A stretch of 64,000 nt of DNA, taken from Sindora glabra (taxonomy: Eukaryota > Streptophyta > Magnoliopsida > Fabales > Fabaceae). Location: assembly GCA_020226215.1 (NCBI GenBank), contig CM035234.1:52827275-52891274 (forward strand), in the 5' to 3' direction. This document shows, piece after piece, positions 50,158-62,801 of this stretch. The notes under the pieces were generated by a model that saw nothing but the letters and a program-made list of their open reading frames with translations, was not told where the DNA came from and made no database searches. How positions within the stretch are numbered: the stretch's first letter is position 1; every line of letters begins with the position of its first letter. Both the position numbers and the translations under genes were made by a program.

Positions 50158-50591
50158 CTTGCTGGTAAAGAATGCAGCCAAGCCCTTGCTCTATCCCTCA
50201 AGGAGAATGGGAAGAGTCTAAGCTTGATAGCATCCGCTGCTACACCATTAATCTTGATTGTATCACAGTACTCTAAGAAAATCTGAATATGGAGGTTTGG
50301 ATCCTCCATTGGTAGTCCACCAAACTGGTTTTGCTGCACCATAGACAAAAGAGCTGGCTTCAATTCGAAGTTGTTAGCCTCAACAGCAGGCCTTCTTATA
50401 CTGGATTGAAGCCCAGTGGCGTCGGGTGCTGCAAATTCTCTAAGAGATCTGTTATCCATGTCTTCAATAACTGGATCAATGTCAATTGCTTCTTGGATAT
50501 CTACTAATTTTTGCTCTCTCCTTCTCCTAAGCAGAGTTCTTTCAATCTCCGGGTCTAAGTCAAGAATTCCTTCAAGATTTCTCCTTTGCAT
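50158..50591 (-). pseudogene. gag: Ath-2 gag, truncated by internal deletion
   Basis: N-terminal gag from ATG at 50591 (MQRRNLEGILDLDPEIERTL), very like Ath-1 gag. It runs through ANNFELKPAL, FGGLPMEDPNLHIQIFLEY and LRLFPFSLRDRARAWLHSLPA, the start of the capsid domain, and then joins RNase H sequence in another frame at about 50158-50176. The rest of gag, protease and RT is lost. A TTTTTGCAG splice-acceptor-like site lies just before the ATG, as in Ath-1. Confidence 0.93.
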
Positions 50592-50756
50592 ATACAAAGA
50601 TTTTCTGCAAAAAGAGTAGGTAATACTCGAATAGAACAAAATAAGAAAGAAATACTATAAAAATAAGAAAATTAGAACAAGATGAATCAAGAACTAAAAG
50701 AAAATGAATTGCCTAGTCTAATTCACTCAAAAGTTCCTGTTAATATCAACCAGTTG
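50592..50756 (-). mobile_element. Ath-2 leader between PBS and gag
   Basis: Short AT-rich leader, matching 8770-8936 of Ath-1. Confidence 0.85.
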
Positions 50757-50777
50757 CAATCCCCGGCAACGGCGCCA
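50757..50777 (-). other. Primer binding site of Ath-2
   Basis: Minus strand TGGCGCCGTTGCCGGGGATT plus one G, six bases after the LTR end. It pairs with the CCA end of a tRNA (tRNA-Asp in described Athila elements). Confidence 0.95.
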
Positions 50778-50783
50778 AAAACT

Positions 50784-52265
50784 TGACCGTGATCCCGTAA
50801 GTGTACGGGTTAAGTCGAGTTATAGTGTAAAAGATATCGTCTCCACAGGGATTGAACGTTGAATACTAACTGAATTTCAAGAAAAATTATCTAGGCGTAT
50901 CGATTGATATTGGGAATTAAGGGTAAAAGGTAAAACAGAGCTTAGTTATAAAAAAGGTTTAATTCAATGAAATGAAAGCATACTCAGCTTAAGGTTCCCT
51001 TGTACATTTCATTATGGAATGAATATAATCCTCTAACTTGGTTTATTGTTAATTTAGATTGCTGGATTACAAAAAATAAGCTATACCTCATTGCAAGGCT
51101 ACTAGCTACTAACTAAAAGATTAAGTGCCCAGAATTTCTCTAGTAATCACTCATCTAGGTTGCATTAACATTGCTTTAGAATCCATTTTTAGACATTTCA
51201 TCTTGCGCAAAAGAATCCAATTAGCTTAATTCCTAAGTCTAATTGATATTCCCAATAATCATGCAAGGTCCGATTAATTAATTGGTCATTTCAACCTAGA
51301 ATCAATTAATCCATAACACAAATCCAATATTCCGGAAGTACTGGTTTGTTCAAGTACAAAACAACATAATCAAATCATAAATCAACAGTAAATCAAGCTA
51401 GATTATATAAAATTCAATTCCATAAATCCATGAACAAGTTCACCCAAGCTGAGTACAAGGGTTTAGTGTGAAAACATTACAAAATTAGAAGAAAACCAGA
51501 AAACAAAGAGGGAATTCAAACAATTCATGAAGCTCTACAAATTCCTTGCTTGAATCTTCAATCCTTTACTTGAATCCACGTTAGAAGTTGCCCTTGGTGA
51601 GTTTGGGTCTCTCCTAGGGTTTCTCCCAGCAGCTCCTCTTTTAATTTTTCGATTTTTCCTCTCCTCCCTTCTAATTTTTCGCACAAAACTTATATGGGTA
51701 ATGTACACGGTGTATGACACGGCCCGTGTTCTACCCTGTGTTTCTCAGCGAGAGTTGAGTAGCTTGATACACGGGGTGCGACACTCCCCATGTTTACTTG
51801 AGAAGTGTCAAGCAGTGTTTTACATAGGGGTATGACACGGCCCATGTTGTACCCCGTGTTCTTCTGCGAAGGCTGGTCAGCATGATACACGGGGTGTGAC
51901 ACTCCCCGTGTTTACCTCAGAAGTGAAGGACAATATGATACACGGGGTATGACACGTCCCATGTTTACCCCCGTGTTCTTCTCTGAGCAGTTCAGTGAAG
52001 CCTCGAAGCATTTCAGAAGGATACACGGCCTTCCACACGGGGTTCCCATACCCCGTGTTCTTTGTCAAGTGAGCAAATTTACTTCGATTCTCCACAATTC
52101 GCATAGTTTTGCCTCCGGATCCTTTTCTAATGCTCAAATGTGTCATTTCAAAACCTGAAAACAAAATATTGAGCATCTAAGTATCCTTTTCAATCAATTT
52201 GTACAAGATACTAAGTAAATAAGTGATGAAACATATAGAATTTTAGTGCAATTGTACTTTTATCA
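50784..52265 (-). mobile_element. 5' LTR of Ath-2 (1482 bp)
   Basis: Plus-strand start TGACCGTGATCCC, end ACTTTTATCA; on the minus strand it starts TGATAAAAGT. It pairs with 42666-44146. Its palindromic module lies at 51700-52065. Confidence 0.95.
51700..52065. repeat. Palindromic module, Ath-2 5' LTR (5-6 units)
   Basis: Same units in the same order as 43575-43945, differing at scattered C/T and G/A positions inside the arms, for example CCCGTGT against CCCATGT. Confidence 0.9.
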
Positions 52266-52270
52266 TTAAT

Positions 52271-53805
52271 TTTATTATAAAAATATTTTAAATAATTTAA
52301 ATTTTCTTATGAAAAGCATTAATTGAAAAATGAATTACGTCCTTTATTATTTAAAAATATTTTAAAATTAGAACCGAATTTATTTATTTAAATTATGTAA
52401 ATATTTTTAATATCAATTTTTCATTTTCATATTTTAAATTAAATATAAATTAGTTAAGATTTACAATTTATGCATTATTTCACTTCTTTTTATCAATTCC
52501 ATTATATGTTTTTCTTTTTTCTTAATGTGTACTATAATTATTTATAATTCCGATGTCAATATCCTTAAATACTATAGAAATAATATGATATATCTTATTT
52601 TTATTATAAAAACATTTCATATAACTTATAGATTTAATTTTAATTAAATTATTTAAGTACTTATTCTATTTTTTTACTTTTCTATTATTTTATAACTTAC
52701 TAATTATTTCTCTTCTTTATACTTGGCCTGGGCCATGTTTTTCTTCTTTTTCTTTTTTATGTCCACTTTCAATATGTATAACCTAGATGCTAATTTTACA
52801 AATAAATAGACATATAATAAGATATATTTTTTATTTATTGAAAACTATTTTAAATAAGTTAAATATCTAATTTAATTGAATTATATATTCTATTTTAACT
52901 CTTTTATATTACTTTATAACCCACTTATTATTTCTCTTTTTCTGTTATATTTCATATTTTTTTCTTTTTACAACTTAAATGTTAATATCACTGATTAACA
53001 TATATATACTACTATATATTTAAATTTATTTTAAAAATATTTTATATATCTTAGAAAAATTAATATACAAGGTATTAATTGAAATAATTAATTATATATC
53101 CTTTTATTTAATAAAATACTTGACTATTAGAACCCATCTTTTTTATTTAAATTCTGTCAATGAGCTCTTGATTTTAATTTTTAAGTGCAATATTTTAAAT
53201 TAAATATGTATCAATTGAAATTTTTTAACACTTTTAAAAATCGCACACCATTTTTACTTCATTTTGTCCAATTCATTGTATATTCTTCCTTTTTTTAATA
53301 TTTACTCATATTAATTATAGTTCAAAAATAAATATCCCTTAGCAATATAGATATAATATGATATATTTATTCTTATTACTAAAATATTTTTAGAAGGCTA
53401 AATTTTTAATTTTATTAAATAACTTAATAATATATTTTATTTTTAACTCTTATATTACTCTATAATTCTTCTATTATATTTATTTATTTATTAGTTAATT
53501 TAATTTGCTGCATCGCATGTTTTGTTTTCTTTGTTTATGACCACTATTGTTGTTTACAAGTTAGAGTAGATGTTAATATCACTAAGAAATATATCTATGA
53601 TATCATAGGCTTAATTTTTTTATCATTTATGTTTTAAATAATTTTAGAACTTAATTTAACTAAATTATTTAATTATATATTCTATTTTTAATTCTTACAT
53701 TACTTTATAATTCATCTATTTTATATATTCCTTTTATATGTTCTATTACATTTTTTTCTTTTTCATATCAATAAGTATTATTACAAATTAAATGCTAATA
53801 TCACT

Positions 53806-53850
<45 letters not shown>

Positions 53851-54400
53851 ATTATAAAAGTATTTTCAAAACGTTAAATATAGAAAGCATGTTTTTCTTT
53901 TTCATATCCATTACTATTATTTCAAATTAGACACCAATATCACTAATATATATTTATTATAAAAATATTTTTGAAACATTAAATATTTACTGTAGAAAGC
54001 ATTAATCAAAGTATGTAATTGCATATTTTATTTTTTAATAAAAATATTTAAAAATATTAGCTAAAATTATTTTATTACTTTTTTTCAGTAAATTATGTAT
54101 ATCAATTTTCAAATATTGTATTTCAAGTTAAATATATATCAATTAAGATTGTGCTTTTAAATCTCATACATTATTTCTATTTTTTTTATTCCATCACATG
54201 TTTTTCTATTTATTTTTGTTCACTTCATTTATTTATAATTTATACATGAATAGCAAAACATAATATAAAATTTTTATTATAAAAATATTATTTATATATT
54301 AAAAATGCAATTTAATCTAATTATTTTCTTATATTTTAAAAAAAAATATTTTAAATATGAATAAATAATTATAAAAAATAATAAATTTAACTCTTATGTT
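52271..54400 (+). repeat. AT-rich satellite-like tandem array in the Helitron, part 2
   Basis: The same degenerate unit of about 220 bases as at 40500-42660. A (TA)n tract lies at 53809-53845. Confidence 0.7.
53809..53845. repeat. (AT)n microsatellite
   Basis: About 18 AT units inside the Helitron array. Confidence 0.95.
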
Positions 54401-54443
54401 AAAAAAAATTATACGCAAGCATGAGCATAGGACAAAAAGCTAG

Positions 54444-55902
54444 TTAGAAAGTTATTTTTAACCATAAAACAAATTATATAAATAATTAAAGCACTTTCCT
54501 AGAAAAACTATATTGAAAGAAACCATTTTTCCATTTGAAAATACTAGTTTTTGAAGCAATTTTTTAAGAACTTGAGGCCACAAGTTTTTCTTTTGAAAAA
54601 TAGAATTTTCATTACCAAAATAGTAGCATGGCCATAAGCCTCCCAAGCTTGTTCCATGATGATTTTTGTTTGAAAATCTTCATGTAAAAACTCTAAACCA
54701 TTCTTAATGAGGTGTGGTTTAACACTTACTAGATTTTAGCATAAAAATTAGAAATTTTCTCTTTTGAAACAAGGAAAACTATGATGCCTTTCAGGTTGAT
54801 TCAAAACCATTTTCTTCAAAATCCTTTTCTTAATTATTGAGAAAATATTTTTGCTACTAATCCACCTAATGATCTATGGCTTCAACCAAACTATAAAAAA
54901 AATCACATACACATCCTATATATAAACATCTTCTAAAAGGACAATCAAGAAGAAAAAGAGTGGGTCTCTACTCACTTAAAATCAACTTGTGATCCTTAGA
55001 TTCCTTCACCAACCATTCAAGTGTGTTATCAAAATAACATGAAATTAGTAAGGACTTTTTAACAACAATCATGAAAAAAATGAATCTTATGGAAGTTTTG
55101 AGGACTTATACCTCTAGTAAAAATACAACTAAAGTTTCCTTGTACCATTAACTTTAAAAATACCAAAGAACTAGCAAAATCTCATAAATAACTCACTTTT
55201 CTTGCTAAAATTCACTCTTTGGCCATGGGTTGGGTTTTGTGTGCAATAAAGAGAGTTTAACTTAGTATTTGTAAAAGAAGGAAGTGCACTAGGCAAGGAA
55301 ACTAAGCACATGATTTCAACTTGGAAAGTTGATGAAAATTGCACTTAGTATCCATTTTACTATTCTTTATCTTTTTCCAATTCATACTCTTTTGTTGTTG
55401 TCATGGCTTAAGTTATTTTCTATTATCATCACTTATATCACACCTTGACTAACTCAAAAGGAAACTTCCTAGCAATTTTCTAATAACAATTAACCACTAA
55501 TTAACTACTAGCCATCATCATTAAGACTTTACTTAGATTTTTTTCCTAATCTTTCCACCGATACCCTTGAAAATTATCATATTTTCCTTTATCTCCTTAG
55601 AACCTTGTATACCCTCCATATGGTGCCCTAATGTTCATTTTTACCACTTTAGGAGTTCTATAGTATGCTTTTAAATACAACCACTAAGTTGCTCCAAAGG
55701 CTTATCATCCTTAGATATTAAATATGTTTTATTTTTTTTAAAATATTCCTGAGATAATTCCTAATAAATTCTTGTTTATTAATTTTAATGAATTCTTCTA
55801 TTAATATTAATAGATATTTCTACAGATTACCCACGATTAGACATTATTTAATATACCTTTGTTAGCTTTTCACTACTAAGTTTTTTTTTACTAGGTGTAA
55901 TA
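54444..55902 (-). mobile_element. Probable 3' LTR of Tek-2, right of the Helitron
   Basis: On the minus strand the end of Tek-2 coding sequence is followed by a purine tract (CTAAAAGGGGAAAAT, about 55902-55916) and then TTACACCTAG, the usual place of a Tekay-like 3' LTR. The Helitron cuts it at 54443. No paired LTR is present in the window. Confidence 0.55.
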
Positions 55903-56660
55903 ATTTTCCCCTTTTAGGAAAATTTGTCTCTGAATTTTCTTCAAACAGGATGACATTGTCACCAACCACTATAAGAATTTAAAGAATCTTACCAAACAAT
56001 TTTGTGTACTTCTCATTCATATATGCTTCACAGTCCCACATTGCTTCTTATACACCATGTCTTTCCCAAAACACTTTAATTGTGGCTATCTCCTTAAACC
56101 TTAATTTTCTTTTTGCCTATCTATTGTCTCAACTGGCTTCTCGATATAGGTCAATTTTTAAACTAATTCAACTAGTTCTTTTTTTAGGACATGAGATTCA
56201 TCGAGAACATACTTTCACAACATAGACACATGAAATACAAGATATATGCCTTTCATGTATTCAGATAATTCAAAGTGGTATGCAACCTTGCCAAAATTTT
56301 TAGTGATTGGATAAGGTCTAATATACCTTGATGTTAATTTTCCTTTCTTACTAAATTGCATTACCCCTTTCATAAGTGATACTTTTAGAAACGCATGCTT
56401 ACCATCTTGGAATTCTAGTTCTCATTCACATTTATTGGCACAAGATTTCTTCTTATCATGAGTTGTACATAATTGTTCCCTAATAATTTTAACTCTATTC
56501 ATTGCATCTTCCATGAAGTGAGATATGATTATCCTCACTTTTCCTAGTTTAAACCATTTTATTGGCAATCTACATCCTCTACCTTATAAGGCCTTGAACG
56601 AAGCCATTTGGATACTTGCTTGGTAGCTATTGTTATAGGCAAAATCAATTATAGGTAAGT
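55903..56660 (-). pseudogene. pol: Tek-2 integrase C-terminal part (Tekay-like)
   Basis: Minus strand, starting at the insertion point of element G. It reads IDFAYNNSYQASIQMASFKALYGRGCRLPIKWF in two steps, then VKIIREQL, KGVMQFSKKGKLTSRYIRPY and YLVFHVSML.KYVLDESHVL, the typical integrase tail of Tekay-type chromoviruses, followed by a decayed end and a purine tract. A few stops and small shifts break it. The upstream part resumes at 63851, beyond element G. No clear chromodomain is left. Confidence 0.85.
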
Positions 56661-57843
56661 TGTAATATCCTGAATTAATATTTAAGGTTTTATAAATTTT
56701 ACTGCTTGTGAGAATTTATTATTTTGATTTTAAATTTATTTTATTTTTAAAAGCTTTGGAATATTAAGAATAATATTGATAATAATATTTGAGATATATT
56801 TATTATTCTATATGACAATTATTGATTTGAGATTTGATTAAAATAATTTTATAGTAAATTTTTCAAAGTTGTGAATAATTTTAGTATTTATGGATGCAAT
56901 GATTTATAAGATATTTGTTTGTATTTGATACAACTTTTTTTAGAATTATGGAAGTCTAAAATATTTAGTTTTAAAATTTTAGAATTTATCAGATTATTGA
57001 AAATATTTAAATATATGATTATTTGAGTTGAGAAATTTAAATAAAATCGATTTATAAATATAAAATTTTAAAAGAAATTAAAGGCTAGGATTTAATGAAA
57101 GGAAATTGAGAAATTTAGATAAGTGGATGAGATTTAAGGAGAGATGAATTTATTTTATACTGAGAAGCATGGGATAATAATCCTAAGCTCCCTTTCTCAC
57201 ATTTTTTTCTCTCCCTTCTCTTTTTATTTTCAAGTTTTCTCTTTCCTTCCCTTTAAAAAATCTAGTCTATCTCTTTGTCCTCACTTTAGTCTATTTCTTT
57301 CCTATTTTTTTATTTGGCTAGCTTTTCCTCTCTTTTATCCAGACTAGCATATCTTTCTTTCTTTTTCTTTTTCCCTCACTTCCGAATTCTTTTCTTTCTC
57401 CCTTTCTCTTCTTCAATGTTACCTTCCCCCTTCCCAGCCATTAGTGCTGCTATCATAAGCTAATCATTGCCTTGTGAGTCTCCTCGCTAAAGAGAGCTTA
57501 TAACATGGCAAAGAGAACTAAAGCGAAGTAAACTAGCAGCCAATTGAGGAGAGATTTCTTTTGCCATCCCCACTTTCGTCTTCAATGGTTAACCTACTAC
57601 TAGATGTTAAAACTTCTTCCCTAATCAGCTGTGTATTCTTCATCATTGGGAAGTTGTGAATCGCAATTAATCTTAGATGTCAGCAGTAAGGGCTGTTCGG
57701 CCTTTTCCCCTATCGAGATTCCGACGAGCTCTAGTTAGACTCCATAGATGCTAGTAAGCAAGATTAAATTATAAAAATTTAAAATTTATGTTATTTTACT
57801 AGAAGATTCAAGAAAAACTCATTTAGGTATTTTGACATATATA

Positions 57844-57889
<46 letters not shown>

Positions 57890-59078
57890 GAAAATATAAA
57901 TATAAATAGGGTATTTTGTTCCAATATTATGGTAGATTCATGCAAAAACCAAAGGAAACCCATTTTATATATATTTAAGTACATGATGCTAGCTTAAATA
58001 AATAAATAAATAAATTTTATGCTATAGACTATTAAATCATCATACTGGTGGTATTTCTAAAGTATTACATCTTCTGATTTTGAATGATTTAGAATTAAGC
58101 AAGAAAACCCATTTATGTATAATTGAGATCATAATAGGTTAGACAACTATGATTTTTACATCATAAAGTGACTAAATAACATGAGTGAGATCATTTTAGA
58201 ATATTTTCTGGTAATATTTTTAATAGTGCTTATATGTTTTAGAAAACTCACGTTGTAAGTAAATTTACATATATGATAATGGCTTTGCAAAAAAAAGAAT
58301 TTTGTGATAAATAATGTTGAAATAATACAATCAGAGTATTCCTGAGTTGTCATTTTCCCATTATTTTAAGGATGTAAACTTGATTTAAGGAAACCTTGTT
58401 TTATAGTATTATTCAAATGCTTAGTATAGTATTAATAAAATAAGGATTCTATAGTCAAAAGTATCATATTAGTATATGTAGAATATAGTTATATCATCAA
58501 AGAGTTTCTAATAAAAATGATTTTCTTATTTTTTATGAAAAGAAAATAATTAATGTTCATATAATCATAACTTATCTTTGTAAATGATGATAATAAGAGG
58601 AAAATATGAAAAAATGAATATGGATGCTTTAGAACCTCCAAGAGGAGATCAGAATCACTAGGTTGAGATAGTTTATTTGAGCTATGCCTCATGCATGGAG
58701 AATCAAAGATTGCTAAAAAATGATTTGATATTTAGGTTTCATTTAGGATTAAAATTAGCAATAAAGATAGAAATTTGATGATTCATGTAGCGTTAATTTA
58801 TTTATGTGTATAAATTTGATATTGTATTGTATTGTGTGAATGTTATTTGCTACTACATCTAAGAAATATACAAATGTGTATTTTAAGGCGTGTAGCTCTC
58901 GAGAAGTATCCAAAAATAGGGGAGATTTTATCTTTTTTTTTGCAAAAATTTAAAAAGAATTTTAAGTCTTCCTAGAATTTGAAAACTCTTATGAGATAGA
59001 AAGAATGAAAAGTGTTAAAGGTTGTGGAAACCAATTATCAAGATTCATGCTAGTCACTATCAAAATTAGGTCATGACA
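56661..59078 (+). mobile_element. Element G 5' LTR (2418 bp)
   Basis: It starts TGTAATATCCTG after TAAGT and ends TCATGACA just before a PBS. It aligns with 61567-63850 along almost its full length. Inside are a pyrimidine-rich stretch (57180-57440), an (AT)n tract (57847-57886) and an AAATAAATAAAT run. ORFs 57144-57347, 58156-58353 and 58489-58692 are chance. Confidence 0.88.
57847..57886. repeat. (AT)n microsatellite, G 5' LTR
   Basis: About 20 AT units; the partner LTR has a compound (CA)n(TA)n tract here. Confidence 0.95.
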
Positions 59079-59082
59079 ATGA

Positions 59083-59094
59083 TGGTATTAGAGA
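59083..59094 (+). other. Primer binding site of element G
   Basis: TGGTATTAGAGA, one or two changes from the initiator tRNA-Met site TGGTATCAGAGC, four bases after the LTR. This agrees with a chromovirus. Confidence 0.85.
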
Positions 59095-61566
59095 TGGTTT
59101 AGGCACCTAGTGGTGGATAAGCTAGAATGATCTAACCGTCAAATTTAAGTAAGCAAGTGAAACATACTGTGAGGCATGTCTTTAAAGATCTCTATGGATT
59201 TTTTGTTATATGTGTTTACCACTATTGGCTAACTTATTAAATCTCTTTATAATTTATCTTGCAAGATGAACTATTCCCTTGGTGAAATGTTTCTGATCTG
59301 AATGTTGAAAGTATATGATGATTTGAACTATGTGACATGAATTATAATTCTGAAATGTGATTAATGTTGTGTGAAATGGATAGTTTGAATTATATGAAAT
59401 GAATGGTTCAAAATGTATGAAATGAATGATTTGTATTGTGTGAAATAAAGTTAAGTTGTGATTCATTCATTAATTTGGAATGGTTGATGACATGAGAATG
59501 ATAGATTTTATTAACAAAACCTCCATGGCATAGTTAATATTTTGATCATATCTTGTGATATATGAGCACAAAATGAATAATTGATGCCTACAATATCCTA
59601 TCATTGATCACTAGTATATAAGATAATGAAATGAATGACTACTGCTTATAATGGCCATTATAGGAATGGTTACTCATTTTGTATATGATTTATGATGGGG
59701 GGAGATACATATCCTCTATAAAGGAGGAAAGAAGTGGTAAGTAATGGAAAGAAAATGTTAGTGGCTTTAGGCTTAGGGTGGTAGGGGATAAGGCTAGATC
59801 GAAGATATAAGGAGAAACCTTGGATATCGACTATGGCCGTTTGGTGAATTTTTATCAAAAGCTACTATAGCCATTCTCTATATTACTATGTATTATGTTA
59901 TGATATTGATATCTAGTTAACTTTGGATGTTTCTATCTAATGTAAAATGATTGAGATTTATTGTCTAATTGAATGATGGATGATTATTATATGTGAAATT
60001 AATGTTTATGGTAATATGATAGAGATCAAACTAGCTAACCTAAAGATATTTTACATAGAATTAGAGGTCCTATGACTAAAGCTAAGTTAAGAGGATGAAT
60101 CAACCTTTGCAAGGTCTAATTATATAGCTTAAAGGAAAAGAAGATCAACATGAAATAGAGGTTACACCAAGGTAGGTCACTTTCTTACAACTTGAGGATA
60201 CTCTGAGCCCAAATTGAAGACAACAATTTAGGGAGCCCAATTCACATTACCAATATGCCCTTATAGGCTATAATTATTTAATTTATTGGCTATTTTTTTT
60301 GGACTTGATTAGATAATAAATACGCTTAATTTCTCATTTTTATTTGAATTTTTCTTAGTTTTTATAAGGTGAATTTTTTAGATGATGTTTGTTTTTATTA
60401 TTTGATGTATTGGGTCATTTGGAGCATTTTGTGCTTTAGCTTAGGATAAACGTGTTTCGGCCCATTTTTTCTTTAAAATATTTACCATGTCACTATGAGT
60501 AATTTACTATGTTTACTTATAGTCATTTAGAAGGCCTTTTATTAGGTTTAGGTTAGTGAATTAGTTTTAGGCTAATATAGTGTCATTAAAGCCCATCCTC
60601 AGTTAGGATTTTAGAAAGTTATATAAGGAGGCTTATTCCTTATACCAAGGTAGATCTAGATAATTAGTGAAAATGTGAGTGCTTTCCAATTATAAGAGCT
60701 TCCCTTTTGTTCTTGGGCTAAGAACTAAATCTTATAGTGTTAGTTCTACCGGCAGGTTATGATTAGGGTCATGTTTCACTTGATAACTTTAGTTCTACAA
60801 GCAGGTCACAATTAGGGTTAAGTTCCTTCTTATCCTTTTCCTATTTTCAAGATGGTCCAAGGGCTCACTCACTTCATAACGTTTGGTGAGTGTATGGTTA
60901 TAAGTTTATATGTGATTGCTATTAGACTTTAGAATGGAAAATTATGAGGACATTATTGCAATAACAATTTGTGAGATTTGCTACTAGACATATATGGGTA
61001 ATGATTTGTAATTATTGATAGTAATTTTCATTGGATGATCAACTAAAGTGTCAATATGATTGTAGTTTGGATAAAACTAAATTATAGGCTTATTTGTATA
61101 ATTGAGCCCTTAATGCTACCTATAATTTGTTTTTATGATAATTACTAGAACCATTTATTAATTGTGTGTGGAATGTCTTGGGATTACAATAAATGATCAA
61201 TGCTAATATGAATAACATCTCTTACTTGACTAGCTAAGAGATGAGATATATGTTTACAAATTATGTGCTGAATCTTAAAATTGTGCTCAAGGTGCTTGTT
61301 TATGTTTTCTAAAGGTGTTTGGCATATAAGCAAATATGTTAGCTTATGCCTATTGAAAGTAATTTGTTGAATTTTTAAATACTAAAGAATCACATGATTG
61401 CATTTAAATTAAGTAGTATGGAAAATCATTTAGGAAAGAAGGAAGAAATCTAGGTTTAGTCCTTATAATGATACACAGAATAGATAATTAGGCCATACCA
61501 AATTTTGTGTAGTAGTGCTCGATTTCTTGAAAATTCAAGGATGAATTTTCTTGAAAGGATAGAACA
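59095..61566 (+). mobile_element. Element G internal region, non-coding mosaic
   Basis: A leader similar in style to chromoviruses is followed by repeat D at about 59480-59900 (also in F-1 and F-2). Then 60060-60260 reads like the C-terminal IRGPMTKAKL stretch found near the end of some gypsy polyproteins, followed by LTR-like DNA with a possible TATA (TTATATAAGG near 60620) and two similar phrases (TTCTACCGGCAGGT, TTCTACAAGCAGGT). It ends in a purine-rich tract before the 3' LTR. No gag, RT or integrase is present, so G is non-autonomous. Confidence 0.7.
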
Positions 61567-62717
61567 TGTAATATGTCAAATTAATATTTAATTTTTTATA
61601 AATTTTATTGCTTGTAAGAATTTATTAGTTTGATTTTAAATTTTTTTCTTTTAAAAATATTTGGAATATTAATAATGATATTGATAATAATATTTGAGAT
61701 ATATTTATTATTCTATATGGCAATTATAGATTCAAATTTTGATTAAATTAATTTTATAGTAAAATTTTCAAAGTTAGGAATAATCTTAATATTTATGAAT
61801 GCAAGGATTTATGGAATATTTGTTTATATTTGATACATTATTTTTTAAGAATTATGGAAGTTTAAAATATTTATTTTTAGAATTTTATAATTTATTAGAT
61901 TATTGAAATTATATAAATATATAATTATTTGAGTTGAAAATTTTAAATAAAATCAATTTATGAAAATAAACTTTTAAAAGAAATGAAAGGTTAGGATTTA
62001 GTGAAAGGAAATTGAGTAATTTAGATGAGTGGATAAGATTTAAAGGTGGATGAACTTATTTTACACCAAGAAAAAGCATTGGATAATAACCTTAAGCTTC
62101 CTTTCTTACATTTTCTCTCCCCTCTCCCTTTATTATCGAGTTTTTTTTTCTCTTCAACTCTAAAAAATTTGGTCTATTTCTTTGTCCTCACTCCATACTG
62201 CCTTTTTCCTATTTTTTTTAATTTGATTGATTTCCTTTCTCTTATTTAAACTAGCATCTCTCTCTCTTTCTCTCTCTTTCTTTTTCCCTCACTCCTAAAC
62301 TCTCTTCTTTAGTTGTCACCTTCCCTCTTCCAAACCATTGGTACAACACTATAAGCTAGTCATTGCCTTATGAGTCTTCTCGCCAACGAGAGCTTATGGC
62401 ATGGCAAATAGAACTAGAGCGAAGCAAACTAGTGGCTAATTAGGGAGAGATTTCTTCAGCTATCCCCACTTCTATTTTTAGTGGTTGAATGTGTTCTTCA
62501 TCACTAGGAAGTTACAAATCACAGTTGATCCTAGATGTCAACAATAAAGGTTGTTTAGCCCTTTCCTTACTAGCATTTCAGTGAGCTTCAATTAGACTCT
62601 ATAGATGCTGATGAGCAAGATTAGATCATAAAAATTTAATATTTATGCTATTTAGCTGGAAGATTAAAGAAAAACCCATTTGGGTATTTTGATTCATATG
62701 GTGATATGTACATATAT

Positions 62718-62801
<84 letters not shown>

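Larger units (their letters stand above)
52266..54443 (+). mobile_element. Helitron (non-autonomous), right part with 3' end
   Basis: It begins with the second TTAAT of the Ath-2 target duplication. The tandem array continues (landmark at about 52271, 52601, 53848, 53952, 54271). The end is ACGCAAGCATGAGCATAGG, then a short A tract and CTAG at 54440-54443, before host T. The 3' hairpin expected about 10 bases from the end is weak, as in an old copy. Confidence 0.68.

Noticed and set aside
50757..50777. A match to a tRNA 3' end could suggest a tRNA gene.
   Set aside because: Only the acceptor part is present, on the complementary strand and at the exact PBS position after the LTR.
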